This document shows, one piece after another, positions 7,956-19,265 of a stretch of DNA of 64,000 nt. Position numbers and translations under genes: made by a program. Within the stretch, counting starts at the first letter, position 1, and the number at the start of each line of letters is the position of its first letter. The notes beneath the pieces are model-generated. The model was not told where the DNA came from. It searched no databases and saw only the letters and a list, made by a program, of their open reading frames with translations. The DNA comes from Nannocystis pusilla (GTDB lineage Bacteria > Myxococcota_A > Polyangia > Nannocystales > Nannocystaceae): the NCBI RefSeq assembly GCF_020073745.1, contig NZ_JAIRAU010000001.1:992001-1056000 (forward strand), written 5' to 3'.

Positions 7956-9500
7956 CTACGAGATGGCCCAGAGGAGGCCGAGCAAGATGGCAAGACCGAG
8001 CCCGGCGTTGACGACGAGCAAGGTCGTCGACAGCGCCGGCTTGGCGTCGCGAGCGGGCGACAGCTCGAGGGTCGGCGGCTGGGCTTCGAGTCGTTCGCGG
8101 CCCTTCGCCGCGGTCGCACCGTCAGCGCTGCTCACGATGACGGTGGGCTCGATCGGGGGTCGCACGGATTGCTCGCTCGGCTCCTCGTCCCGCTTGCGCA
8201 CGGGCATGGCGATCGTCTGCCTGTCCTCGAAGGACTCCGGCGGCGCGACGGCTGGCGCTTGTCGCTCGCGCGGGGGCCCTCGCAGGACTTCGATCCGCTC
8301 GGGGGGCCGCGACTGGGGCAGCACCTCGGTGCGCTCGCGCGGCTGGGCTGCGCCGCTCGTGGGGGTCAGGACCTCGGTGGCTTCGGGCGGACGCGACGCG
8401 AGGTCGGCGCGCTTGCCCCACTTCGAGGTGCTCTCGTCCGCCTCACCGGCGCGTTCCTTCGCGGGCACGAGCCGGGGCGATGAATCGCGCGGGGCACGGG
8501 CGGGCAGGCGTTCGGTCGCGGGATCGCCGACCTCGGCGGGCGTGGCCGCGGGCGGCTGCGATGATGCGACGGGCGGGAGCCGTTCGGTCGATTCGACGAC
8601 GGTCTCGAGCGGCGGCAGATCGGGCCGCGAGTGCGCGGGGGCGGTTCGCAGGGCACGATTCGGCGTCTGGGACAGGGGCGGCGCAGAGGGCGGCTGGACG
8701 GCCGCCTGGGGCGCGCTCGCCGGCAATGCAGGGAGTCCGAGGACCTCGCGCAGGGCCGCCCGCAGGGCGCCCGCATCTGCGAAGCGCCGATCGGGCTCGG
8801 GCGCGAGGGCCTGAATGAAGAGCCGTTCGACGGCCGGAGGCGCGTCGATGGACGAGCCCGGCGATGAATCGTCCGCGGGGCGTTCGCCGCAGATCGACTC
8901 GAAGAGGATGACGGCGAGCGAATAGACATCGCTGCGTGGATCTCCCTGGCCGCGGCGTTGCTCCGGAGCGCGATAGTCGGCCTCGTGCGATTCGCCGGCC
9001 GGCTCGAACACGGCGACGCCATGGTCGAGGAGCTCGACCTCGTCGCGCGCGTCGACGAGGCAGCACGACGGAGTCAAGGCCCGATGCGCGACGCCGGTCG
9101 CGACGAGGGCGCCGTGCAGGACGGCGGCGATCCGTTCACCGATGGCGAGGGCGCGTTGCCACGGGATTCGCCCGTCCTGCGCGCGCACGCGATCGAGGTC
9201 GCGATGGGGCGACAGATCGTGGACGATGTGCGGCGGATCGGGCGGCTCCGCCGGGACCTCCGCGGGGCCCAGGAGTCCAGGGACTTTGGCGGCTGCCGCC
9301 GCTGCGATGATCCGCGCGAAGTCCTGCCAGACGCCGGCCTGTACGCGAGCGGGATCGAAGAGCGAGAGCGCGCGCCGCTGCTTGGTCTGCAGGTCGCGCA
9401 CGAGGAAGGTTCGCACGGCGCCCTGACCTCGCAGCGGGGCCAGGAGTTCGAAGCGACCGGCGATCCGGGCGCCGAGCGGCGGTGGGAACAGTTCGACCAC
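7956..9500 (-). CDS. Membrane-anchored Ser/Thr-kinase-like protein, probable pseudokinase
   Basis: 514 residues. Residues 10-255 align with a eukaryotic-type Ser/Thr kinase: a glycine-loop remnant (LRGQGAVRTF), a C-lobe with YRAPEQ and DPRSDVYSLAVILFE, and a conserved late Arg (DRRFAD). Key residues are lost: the beta-3 Lys is replaced (ALSLF), HRD reads HRA with the following Asn replaced by Cys, and DFG reads DHG. Phosphotransfer is therefore unlikely. A long Pro/Glu/Arg-rich disordered region (about 270-480) carries repeated T-E-R/V-L-P units, and the protein ends in one membrane helix (LLVVNAGLGLAILLGLLWAIS). It is convergent with vgrG (16-bp gap) and divergent from DUF2169, so a regulatory scaffold for the T6SS module is inferred. 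Confidence 0.8.
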   Translation of the reverse strand: MVELFPPPLGARIAGRFELLAPLRGQGAVRTFLVRDLQTKQRRALSLFDPARVQAGVWQDFARIIAAAAAAKVPGLLGPAEVPAEPPDPPHIVHDLSPHRDLDRVRAQDGRIPWQRALAIGERIAAVLHGALVATGVAHRALTPSCCLVDARDEVELLDHGVAVFEPAGESHEADYRAPEQRRGQGDPRSDVYSLAVILFESICGERPADDSSPGSSIDAPPAVERLFIQALAPEPDRRFADAGALRAALREVLGLPALPASAPQAAVQPPSAPPLSQTPNRALRTAPAHSRPDLPPLETVVESTERLPPVASSQPPAATPAEVGDPATERLPARAPRDSSPRLVPAKERAGEADESTSKWGKRADLASRPPEATEVLTPTSGAAQPRERTEVLPQSRPPERIEVLRGPPRERQAPAVAPPESFEDRQTIAMPVRKRDEEPSEQSVRPPIEPTVIVSSADGATAAKGRERLEAQPPTLELSPARDAKPALSTTLLVVNAGLGLAILLGLLWAIS

Positions 9501-9712
9501 GCGACGACATGCGAGACTACTTCCGAGTCGCGTGGGCTGTCCACGGGCCGAGGCGAGAGCGAGATTGCGCGCGTGTCCGCCTCGCTCCGCGGCGCGCCGC
9601 CGGGGCGACGCGCCGAGTCGGGCGCAGGCCGGGGCCGTTTACAAGCAGGCTGTGTAGTGTTCTCCTTCGTCGCGCAGACGACAGCGGTCTCGTCATCGAA
9701 CTCACGGGAACG

Positions 9713-10855
9713 ATGCAGTTCTTCAACGACACTCCGCTCGCCACCAGCCTCGTTCGGGCACAGCTGTTCTACCGTGATCTGCTGCAGGCCATCGTCGTCG
9801 TCAAGGGCACCTTCGTCGTCGCGTCGACGGGCGAGGTGAGCCTGTGCGAGGCGCAGCCGCCGGTGCTGCTCGAAGACACGGAGACCGAGCTCGGGACGCT
9901 CGACTGCGAGATCGTGCCGGTCAAGGCCGGCTGCGACGTCGCGGTCCTCGGGCACGCGCGCTGCCCGGACCCTCGCCAGCCGGTGGAGGCGCTCGAGGTG
10001 TCGCTGGCGATCGGCCGGTTCGCGCGGCGCGTGGCGGTGTCCGGCGATCGCGAATGGGTCCGGACGCTGGCGGGGTTCCGGCCGAGCCGCCCGCAGCCGT
10101 TCACCAGCATGCCGCTGACCTACGCGCGCGCGTTCGGGGGCCGCGCGATGACGAACCACAACGTGGTCGGGGCGTACTTCGACAACCCGGACGGCCGCGG
10201 CTTCGTCGTGCAGAAAGAGGCGGTCGCCGGGGCGCCGCTGCCCAACGTGGAAGAGCTCGACGACCTGGTGACCGAGTGGGACCAACGACCCCGGGTGGCC
10301 GGGATGGGCCCGGTGTCGCGGCATTCGACGCTCCGCAGCATGCGCGGCATCTCGGTGGACGTGGAGGCCCAGACGACCCGCATCGAGCCGGCGATGTTCA
10401 CGTTCTCCCACCCGCGCATGGCGCTGCCGGCCTACCCGGCGGGGGAATCGGTGACGCTGACCGGGATGCGCCACGGAGCGCCGTGGATTTTTAAATTGCC
10501 GGCGTTCAAATACTGGATCGAGGTCGATCTCGGCGGGCGACTGTATCAATTGCCGATGACCGCCGATACGCTGTACCTGCTGCCCGACGAGGGCAAATTC
10601 TCGGTGGTGGCCCGGCAGGCGCTGATCTATCAATTCCTGCCGGAGCGCCTGCGCTCGCTGCGAGTGCTCGGCGCGAAGGCGGCCGCTCCGCGCGCCCGCA
10701 CGACGACGATCCGGCAGCTGCGCACGGCGCCGTCGCACGAGGTGCCGATCTGCATCGAGTCGTCGACGGAGCTCGACTTGCCGCTGGACGTGCTCGTCGC
10801 CAACCACCCCATGACCGACATTCTCGAGAATTTGCCTCTCTGCCCGTCGGGATAA
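9713..10855 (+). CDS. DUF2169 family protein (T6SS adaptor-like), copy 1
   Basis: 380 residues from ATG 9713 (MQFFNDTPL). It shows the DUF2169 pattern: an N-terminal strand with FYRDLLQAIVVVKGTF, a central PLTYARAFGG motif with a following NPDGRGF loop, then LPNVEE, and late all-beta segments rich in aromatic residues. DUF2169 proteins are found next to vgrG and effector genes and are thought to act as adaptors or loading chaperones for secreted cargo. The reading frame stays open upstream to 9482, but the downstream ATG follows a short GGGA and fits the family N terminus. It is followed after 7 bp by the unknown cargo-like gene. Confidence 0.8.
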   Translation: MQFFNDTPLATSLVRAQLFYRDLLQAIVVVKGTFVVASTGEVSLCEAQPPVLLEDTETELGTLDCEIVPVKAGCDVAVLGHARCPDPRQPVEALEVSLAIGRFARRVAVSGDREWVRTLAGFRPSRPQPFTSMPLTYARAFGGRAMTNHNVVGAYFDNPDGRGFVVQKEAVAGAPLPNVEELDDLVTEWDQRPRVAGMGPVSRHSTLRSMRGISVDVEAQTTRIEPAMFTFSHPRMALPAYPAGESVTLTGMRHGAPWIFKLPAFKYWIEVDLGGRLYQLPMTADTLYLLPDEGKFSVVARQALIYQFLPERLRSLRVLGAKAAAPRARTTTIRQLRTAPSHEVPICIESSTELDLPLDVLVANHPMTDILENLPLCPSG

Positions 10856-10862
10856 CACGATC

Positions 10863-11702
10863 ATGCTGTGCCTCGGTCTTCATCAAGGCTACGACCAATT
10901 CGGCCTATCGGCATTCACCATGCACGATCAGTGGCTTCCGCCGCCGCAGCCGGTGAAGTTCGTGCCGGGGTTTGTCGAGGGGCCGGCGTTCATGGGGTAT
11001 CACCCGGGCCGGTTGCTGAGCCACAAGGTCGGAGTGAACACATATTTCGACGGTTGCCCGGCGATCCAGCAAGGGCACGACGTCGGTTACATGATCCCGC
11101 ACACGGCGATCCCAAAGAACTGGATGATCCTGATCAACTCGATGTTCTCGAAGCACAAGGTGATGATGCCGGTCACCAGCGTACTCATCGAGGGCAAGCC
11201 GATGGGCACATACCTGGCGGCGTACCTCGGGCTCATCTGCGCCAGTCCGGTGTCGCTTCCGACCGGATTTGTGATTTGCTTGCGCGGGACGGTCATGTCC
11301 TACCTCACGCTCAAGGACATCATCCTCGGCCTCAGCTTCATCGCCGTCGACGTGACGCTTGATGCGATCTGGTCGGTGATCGTGAAGGGCGATCAATGGG
11401 GCAAGTTCGGGTCGGGGAAGCCGATGCCGGCCGCCTACAAAAACGCTCTCGAGACGATCTTTAACAAGAAGCTGAAGGGCGCGAACCCAGTCCTGATTGC
11501 GCGCAACGTCCTGAGCAAGCTGGCGGACCATCTGGTCAAGAGCTGGATCGTCAGCCCGGTGGTCTCGGGTGCGATCTACCAGACCGCTCAGCCACTTGTA
11601 GACGTGCCGCGGGGAGCGCTGCCCACCGTCTCGATCGGTCGCGGCAGCAACATCAAGTACACTTTCTTCCCCGGCAAGTCGTCGGGCAACACCGCGAACT
11701 GA
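10863..11702 (+). CDS. Unknown protein between two DUF2169 genes, candidate T6SS cargo or PAAR-like protein
   Basis: 279 residues. The N terminus is rich in His, Pro and aromatics, with a repeated G-H-D pattern (YHPGRLLSHKVGVNTYFDG, QQGHDVGYMIPHTAIP). Two hydrophobic stretches lie at about residues 115-145 and 150-175, and the rest is Lys-rich alpha-helical. It lacks Cys-based or canonical PAAR repeats, and I cannot assign a family. GC content and codon use are visibly lower than in vgrG, which suggests later acquisition. It sits 7 bp after one DUF2169 gene and 2 bp before another, the position normally held by a cargo or spike-extension protein. A membrane-active effector without its own immunity gene, or a structural extension, are both possible. 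Confidence 0.6.
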   Translation: MLCLGLHQGYDQFGLSAFTMHDQWLPPPQPVKFVPGFVEGPAFMGYHPGRLLSHKVGVNTYFDGCPAIQQGHDVGYMIPHTAIPKNWMILINSMFSKHKVMMPVTSVLIEGKPMGTYLAAYLGLICASPVSLPTGFVICLRGTVMSYLTLKDIILGLSFIAVDVTLDAIWSVIVKGDQWGKFGSGKPMPAAYKNALETIFNKKLKGANPVLIARNVLSKLADHLVKSWIVSPVVSGAIYQTAQPLVDVPRGALPTVSIGRGSNIKYTFFPGKSSGNTAN

Positions 11703-11704
11703 GC

Positions 11705-12871
11705 ATGCATCCGGCTACCGCGACCTTTCTGTTGGCGGCCGACGCCGAGCGGCGGCAGATCGTGTCGGTGCACGTCAAGCGAACGTACGACCTGTTGCCG
11801 AACGGCGAGTGCGTGCGCGCTGAGATCCAGCAGCCATTCCTCAACATGGTCAGCAACGAACTTGAGGAGGGAGCGCCGCCGGAGCTGGATATCATCCCCT
11901 ACAAGGCCGCCACCGATCTCATCGTCATGGCGACAGCTCACGCTCCACCCGGGCGCAAAGCGACGCAGGTGGTGGCCAGCCTCGAGTTTGGCGACATTCG
12001 CCGCGAGTACCTGATCCACGGGGATCGCCGATGCCTCTATCGCGGGCCCGGCTCGGTAGCCTTTTCTCGGCCCGAGCCATTCGAGACGATCATGATGCGT
12101 CACGAGTTTGCGTTCGGCGGCTGCGACCCTACCGTGCCGGTGGAGCGGCCCAAGACTCTGCTCGAGGCGATGTCCCCACACCCGGGCATCTACCCGCGCA
12201 ACCCTGCAGGGCGGGGCTACGTCGTGTCGGACGATGCGGCGCTCATCGACGGGCTGTTGCTGCCCAACATCGAGGACCCACGCGACCTGATCACGCCGGA
12301 GCGGCTAATCTCCCGGCACGTGGCGAACTGGTGGCGACAGCCGTTGCCATGGTCCTGTGACTGGTTCGATCCGGATTGGTACCCGCGAAGTGCGTTTCTC
12401 GGCGTGTGTCCTGAATTTCTCCCCGACGATATGCGGCTGCTCCCGGAGGCCGCGCGCGGGTACCTGCCGTTCGACCTGCATCAACAGCAGCGGGAGGCCA
12501 CGATCGAGAAGCTGATTCACCCGCGTTGGGCTGACGCGGCTGCTCCCGGGCTGGTCGTCCCGCTCATGCGCGGCGACGAAGCGATCCGCTTCCGCAACAT
12601 GACCCCGGACGGAGAAATCGTGGTCTGCCTGCCGGGTGAGCCGCCCCGCATTTCCGTGCGTTTCGAGGGCAAGCTGGTCGAGATCGAGCCGGTGGTTCAT
12701 CGCGTTCTGATCAGCCTCGAGGAGATGGGCGTGTACGTGGTGTGGCATGGCGCGTGGCCGACACCACGTGGGCTGCCCGACAGCCCTCTGGCTCCCGACG
12801 CACCAGCGGGGGCCGATCTCGACGGAGTCACGGTCTTCGTCGATGGTCAACCGATCGCACCAATGCCCTGA
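11705..12871 (+). CDS. DUF2169 family protein, copy 2
   Basis: 388 residues. Features match DUF2169: the N-terminal VSVHVKRTYDLLPNG strand, DLIVMATAHAPPG, the LIHGDRRC segment, FSRPEPFETIMMRHEFAFGGCDP, and NPAGRGYV. It is clearly diverged from the first copy (no long identical runs), so this is not a recent duplication. The start ATG lies 2 bp after the preceding stop, suggesting coupling, and GC is lower than in copy 1. It probably forms an adaptor pair with copy 1 for the protein encoded between them; this is inference from order. Confidence 0.78.
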   Translation: MHPATATFLLAADAERRQIVSVHVKRTYDLLPNGECVRAEIQQPFLNMVSNELEEGAPPELDIIPYKAATDLIVMATAHAPPGRKATQVVASLEFGDIRREYLIHGDRRCLYRGPGSVAFSRPEPFETIMMRHEFAFGGCDPTVPVERPKTLLEAMSPHPGIYPRNPAGRGYVVSDDAALIDGLLLPNIEDPRDLITPERLISRHVANWWRQPLPWSCDWFDPDWYPRSAFLGVCPEFLPDDMRLLPEAARGYLPFDLHQQQREATIEKLIHPRWADAAAPGLVVPLMRGDEAIRFRNMTPDGEIVVCLPGEPPRISVRFEGKLVEIEPVVHRVLISLEEMGVYVVWHGAWPTPRGLPDSPLAPDAPAGADLDGVTVFVDGQPIAPMP

Positions 12872-12878
12872 TCGCGGC

Positions 12879-13493
12879 TTATCGGATGAGGTCGAGCGCT
12901 ACCTGAGCGGTGGCGTCGATGAGGACGCTCTGTCGTTGGGCATTCGTCAGGAAGGTCCGCCGGCCCGACGACGGATCGGGCAGAGACACGAACAGGAGCA
13001 GTTCGCGGTCATACAGACGTATGAGGCAATCCTGTTGAGCGAGTTGCAGCAGTCGCTTGCGCGTTTCCTCTGGTAGATCGTGCGCGCGCGCACCGCTAAA
13101 GTAGCGCTCGAAAACTTCAGGCGAGGTGAGGTCGATGTCGAAGGGCGCTGTTTTTCGGTAGCAAAGGCGCGGGGTCCGCCAAGCGCGTCCGGGCGGCAGA
13201 GCGACGGCTATTGCCGTGTACACGCCGTCATTGGGGCTGTTATCATGCTCGATGGAGACGCACACGTCCAGCCCGTTGCGAACGACATGAGCTTGGAGAT
13301 GGTCGTGAGGGGGGTCGACAAGCCGTCCGCCGATCACGTCAGAGAGCTCGCGTATGGTCTGTTCGATCGCTCGGAGATACTGCTCTCGTGCGGGCCACGC
13401 ATTATTAGCGGCCCTGACAGCTGTGATGAGTGTTGCAGCCAATAGGCTAAAGCTTATCACCATCATCACCGTCTCGAGGGTCGATGATTCCAT
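12879..13493 (-). CDS. Single-pass membrane protein, unknown function
   Basis: 204 residues with one N-terminal membrane helix (about residues 8-27, MVISFSLLAATLITAVRAA), then a soluble domain of about 170 residues with DVIGGRLVDPPHDHLQAHVV, a Y/R-rich strand and a late FVSLPDPSSG hairpin. The topology suggests the domain could face either side. No family is recognised. It has moderate GC like its neighbours. It is convergent with the second DUF2169 gene (7-bp gap) and downstream of the small VgrG-tail-like gene on the same strand (9-bp gap), so it probably belongs to the same T6SS island; an immunity-like role is conceivable but unsupported. Confidence 0.6.
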   Translation of the reverse strand: MESSTLETVMMVISFSLLAATLITAVRAANNAWPAREQYLRAIEQTIRELSDVIGGRLVDPPHDHLQAHVVRNGLDVCVSIEHDNSPNDGVYTAIAVALPPGRAWRTPRLCYRKTAPFDIDLTSPEVFERYFSGARAHDLPEETRKRLLQLAQQDCLIRLYDRELLLFVSLPDPSSGRRTFLTNAQRQSVLIDATAQVALDLIR

Positions 13494-13502
13494 GACGGCC
13501 CT

Positions 13503-14036
13503 CTACCGCTTGGGTTCGAGCTGGCCCGGCGCCTGTGCTTGTAACGCCGCGCGCGGCTGGATCCCGGCTTTTGGCGAGTTGAGGCGGACGCGTTCGCCGT
13601 CGAGGGCCACGTCGTCGTTGGCGGTGAGTTGGACGTCGCCGCGACGGGCGCGCAGGTGCTGGGCGTGGCCCTCGCTGTCGATGACGCCGCCGGCTGCCAC
13701 GCGTACGTCGCCCTGGGCGACCTGCACGAGGTCGCCGCCGGTGTGGATCGCCACGCCGTCCTCGGCGTGGATGGCGAGGCGGCGGCAATCGAGCGAGAGG
13801 TCGCCGGTGGCGGCCACTGCCAGCGACACGCTCTGCAGCTCGACCGCCGGTCCCTCCGGGAGCAGCGAAATTTTTAAGAAGATCTTGCCGTCGGGGGCCT
13901 TGATGCTGAGCACGTCGCCGCGGGGGCCGGCGAGCGACTCGAGCGAATAACCGGCGCGAAAGGTCATCGACGTGGTGGTCGGCGCGGCGGCGGCGGGCCG
14001 CTCGTTGTCCTCGTCATGGCTGTCGTCTGCCGGCAT
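13503..14036 (-). CDS. Small repeat protein resembling a VgrG/DUF3540 beta-helix tail
   Basis: 177 residues. After an acidic and Ala-rich start, residues 25-155 form short beta repeats with regular spacing (LSIKAPDGKIFLKIS, VSLAVAATGDLSLDCRRLAIHAEDGVAIHTGGDLVQVAQGD in separate turns), ending in a Gln-rich tail. This spacing resembles the needle region of VgrG and DUF3540-type spike-associated proteins, and could cap or extend the spike. It is first of a two-gene minus-strand unit with the membrane protein gene (9-bp gap). The family call is based on repeat style only. Confidence 0.55.
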   Translation of the reverse strand: MPADDSHDEDNERPAAAAPTTTSMTFRAGYSLESLAGPRGDVLSIKAPDGKIFLKISLLPEGPAVELQSVSLAVAATGDLSLDCRRLAIHAEDGVAIHTGGDLVQVAQGDVRVAAGGVIDSEGHAQHLRARRGDVQLTANDDVALDGERVRLNSPKAGIQPRAALQAQAPGQLEPKR

Positions 14037-14597
14037 GATCCTCTGAGGGTTCGATCGATATCACGGCTGAACAGGTCCGCCAAGCGGCGCGCGCTCGTCT
14101 TCGCCCGGGACCGCCGTTCTCGGCCGATGACCTGCAGCGCGGGCGTCGCTCACGGACAGGCCCGACCGGGAGCACGGCCGGCGATCTCGTCCGGACGCGA
14201 TCGGACATCGCTTCGAGCCCGCATCGGACTTCGCAGAAAAGTGACAGCGGCGCGATGGATCGAATGCCGCCGTGTCGATCGTGCCTCGTCGTGATTCGGC
14301 AACCTGCCTCGCCGGCACGTCCCTCGCCGGGCGTCCTGGTGCAGTCGTCGCTGCGGCGCGACTCCGACCGCTCGGCTGCGCGGGCATGCGGCCCGAAACT
14401 CACATGGCTCGAAGTTCAGGTGATCGCCTCGCGGCGCCGACCATCGGCGATCATGGCCGGGCGAACGAATTGCGACCGGCCGCGGGCTCACCCGCGGCCG
14501 GCGCGGTCACGCAGGCCTTCACGCTCGCCGCCGCTGGCGGTCCGGCGAAGAGGGCCGTTCGTTCGCCAACAAGCGAGACGATCGGAGTAGAACAGAG
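14037..14597. other. Intergenic region with a strong hairpin
   Basis: 560 bp between the T6SS island and the Cys-rich lipoprotein operon. No supported gene was found. The notable element is a perfect 11-bp stem CCGGCCGCGGG / CCCGCGGCCGG with a CTCA loop (14476-14501), about 100 bp before the operon start. No T-tract follows it. The region probably carries the divergent promoters. Confidence 0.5.
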
Positions 14598-16940
<2,343 letters not shown>

Positions 16941-16980
16941 CGGGGCCTCACCATCGCCATTTTCTGGAGATCTCACTGCC

Positions 16981-19227
16981 ATGTTCATGAATACCCGCAC
17001 CATTTCTTCCGCGCGAGCGGCCCTCCTCGCCGCGAGCCTTCCGCTCCTGAGCCCGGGCTGCGACGGCGCCCTCGACGTCACCGTCGACATCCACGTCTCT
17101 GCCGGCGGCAGCGCCTGCGGCGACGGTCAGCTCGACCCCGGCGAGCAATGCGACCACGGCGAGGCCAACGGCCCCGGCCAGGCTTGCCACGCCGACTGTC
17201 GGCTCAACGTCTGCGGCGACGGCGACGTCGGCCCCGGCGAGGCCTGCGACGACGGCGAAGACAACGGCCCCGACGCGCCCTGCACCGGCCAGTGCCAGCA
17301 CGCCGCCTGCGGCGACGGTTTCGTCGGCCCCGGCGAGGCCTGCGACGACGGCAACGCCGTCGAGACCGACCTGTGCACCTCCGCCTGTGTCCCCGCGGCC
17401 TGCGGCGACGGCATTCACCAGCCCGCGGCCGGCGAGCAGTGCGACGACGGCCCCGCCAACGGCCCGAGCGCGGCGTGTCGCAGCAATTGCATGACCAATG
17501 TCTGCGGCGACGGCGACATCGGCCCGGGCGAGGCCTGCGACAACGGCCCGAGCAACGCGAACAACGCCGCGTGCAGGCTCGATTGCGCCTTCAACGTGTG
17601 CGGCGACGGCCACGTCGGCCCGCTGGAGGGCTGCGACGACGGCAACGCCGTCGACCTCGACGCGTGCAGCAACACCTGCGTCGCGGCCACCTGCGGCGAC
17701 GGCGTCGTGCAGGCGACCGAGGCCTGCGACGACGGCAACGCGATCGACACCGACCTGTGCACCGCCGCCTGCACCGCGGCGGCCTGCGGCGACGGCCACC
17801 TCCAGCCCGGCGAGGCGTGCGACGACGGCCTGGCGAACAGCGACGGCGGCGGCTGCACGCTCGCGTGCGCGCTCGCGGTCTGCGGCGACGGCCTCCTTCA
17901 CGATCAGGGCGGCGGCGCCGAGCAGTGCGACGAGGGCCTCGCCAACGGCCCGGGTCACGCTTGCCTCGCCGATTGCACCCTCAACGTCTGCGGCGACGGT
18001 GACCTCGGCCCCGGTGAGGCCTGCGACGACGGCAACGTCGGCGCCGGCGACGGCTGCAGCCCGACCTGCGCGCTCGAGGAGTGCGGCAACGCGATCGTCG
18101 AGCCGGGCGAGGCCTGCGACGACGGCCAGGACGGCGATCAGGACGACGGCTGCACCGACGCGTGCACCGTACCGGCCTGCGGCGACGGCCACGTGCAGGC
18201 CAGCCTGGGCGAGCAGTGCGACGCCGGTGCGGCCAACAGCGACGGCGGCGCGTGCACGCTGTCGTGTCGACATGCCGTGTGCGGCGACGGCCACGTATGG
18301 CTCGAGGTCGAGCAATGCGACGCCGGCGCGAACAACGGCGACGACAAGCCGTGCAAGCTCGACTGCAGCGGCGCGGTGTGCGGCGACGGCGTCGTCGGCC
18401 CCGGCGAGGCCTGTGACGACGCCGACGAGGACGACGACGACGAGTGCACGAGCGCGTGCAAGGCCATGACCTGCGGCGACGGCGTGGTGCAGGTCGGCGA
18501 GGAGTGCGACGACGGCCCGGCCAACGACAACGCCGGCGCCTGCACCCTCACCTGCCTGGTGGCGAGCTGCGGCGACGGCTTCGTCCAGGCCGGCGAGACC
18601 TGCGACGACGGCGACGACGACGACGGCGACGCCTGCAGGAACGACTGCCAGGCGGCCACCTGCGGCGACGGCGTGCTGTGGGCCGGCCACGAGCAGTGCG
18701 ACGACGGCGGCAACGTCGACGGCGACGGCTGCAACGACGACTGCACCGTGCCCAAGCGCGTGTTCGTCACCGCCATCGGTTACACCGGCAACCTGGGCGG
18801 GATCGCCGGCGCGAAGGCCAAGTGTCAGGCCCGCGCGGACGCGGCCGACCTCGGCGGCGTGTGGGACGCGTACCTCGTGGCCTCGGGCAGCAGCCCCTGG
18901 ACGCGCTTCATCCCCTCGGCCACCGGCTACCAGCGCCTCGACGGCGCGATCGTGGCCGACGACTTCGCCGACCTCAACGACTCGTCCATCGACGCGCCGA
19001 TCAACATCAACGAATTCGGCGGCCAGGTCGGCAGCGAACGGGTGTGGACCGGCGTCGGGCCGGACTACCTCCCGCTCTACACCCGGTGCGGCGACTGGAC
19101 CCAGGACGGCCCCGGCGCCGAAGGGTGGACGGGTCAGACCCATGCCATCGCCGGCGCCTGGAATTACGACTCCTACGAGACGCTCCCGTGCGACGAGCCG
19201 CGCCGTCTCTACTGCTTCGAACAATGA
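16981..19227 (+). CDS. Cys-rich DUF4215-repeat lipoprotein with DUF1554-like domain, copy 2
   Basis: 748 residues. ATG 16981 follows GGAG by 11 nt and gives a clean signal with lipobox LSPGC; the frame is open further upstream but has no signal there. It has seventeen four-Cys units, one fewer than copies 1 and 3: the missing unit corresponds to copy 1 unit 3, while unit signatures such as the LLHDQG insertion, the CGNA-type unit and the HVWLEVEQCD unit keep the same order. It ends in the same lectin-like domain (VFVTAIGYTGNLGGIAGAKAKC ... LYCFEQ). The gene is 40 bp after copy 1, so an operon is likely. Confidence 0.9.
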   Translation: MFMNTRTISSARAALLAASLPLLSPGCDGALDVTVDIHVSAGGSACGDGQLDPGEQCDHGEANGPGQACHADCRLNVCGDGDVGPGEACDDGEDNGPDAPCTGQCQHAACGDGFVGPGEACDDGNAVETDLCTSACVPAACGDGIHQPAAGEQCDDGPANGPSAACRSNCMTNVCGDGDIGPGEACDNGPSNANNAACRLDCAFNVCGDGHVGPLEGCDDGNAVDLDACSNTCVAATCGDGVVQATEACDDGNAIDTDLCTAACTAAACGDGHLQPGEACDDGLANSDGGGCTLACALAVCGDGLLHDQGGGAEQCDEGLANGPGHACLADCTLNVCGDGDLGPGEACDDGNVGAGDGCSPTCALEECGNAIVEPGEACDDGQDGDQDDGCTDACTVPACGDGHVQASLGEQCDAGAANSDGGACTLSCRHAVCGDGHVWLEVEQCDAGANNGDDKPCKLDCSGAVCGDGVVGPGEACDDADEDDDDECTSACKAMTCGDGVVQVGEECDDGPANDNAGACTLTCLVASCGDGFVQAGETCDDGDDDDGDACRNDCQAATCGDGVLWAGHEQCDDGGNVDGDGCNDDCTVPKRVFVTAIGYTGNLGGIAGAKAKCQARADAADLGGVWDAYLVASGSSPWTRFIPSATGYQRLDGAIVADDFADLNDSSIDAPININEFGGQVGSERVWTGVGPDYLPLYTRCGDWTQDGPGAEGWTGQTHAIAGAWNYDSYETLPCDEPRRLYCFEQ

Positions 19228-19265
19228 CCCACCCGCGCGACCTCTCGAATCACAGGAGAACCGAA

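Noticed and set aside
14131..14148. 18-bp identical word CCTGCAGCGCGGGCGTCG also at 21687-21704
   Set aside because: At this GC level one such match in 64 kb is expected by chance, and one copy is inside a coding region.
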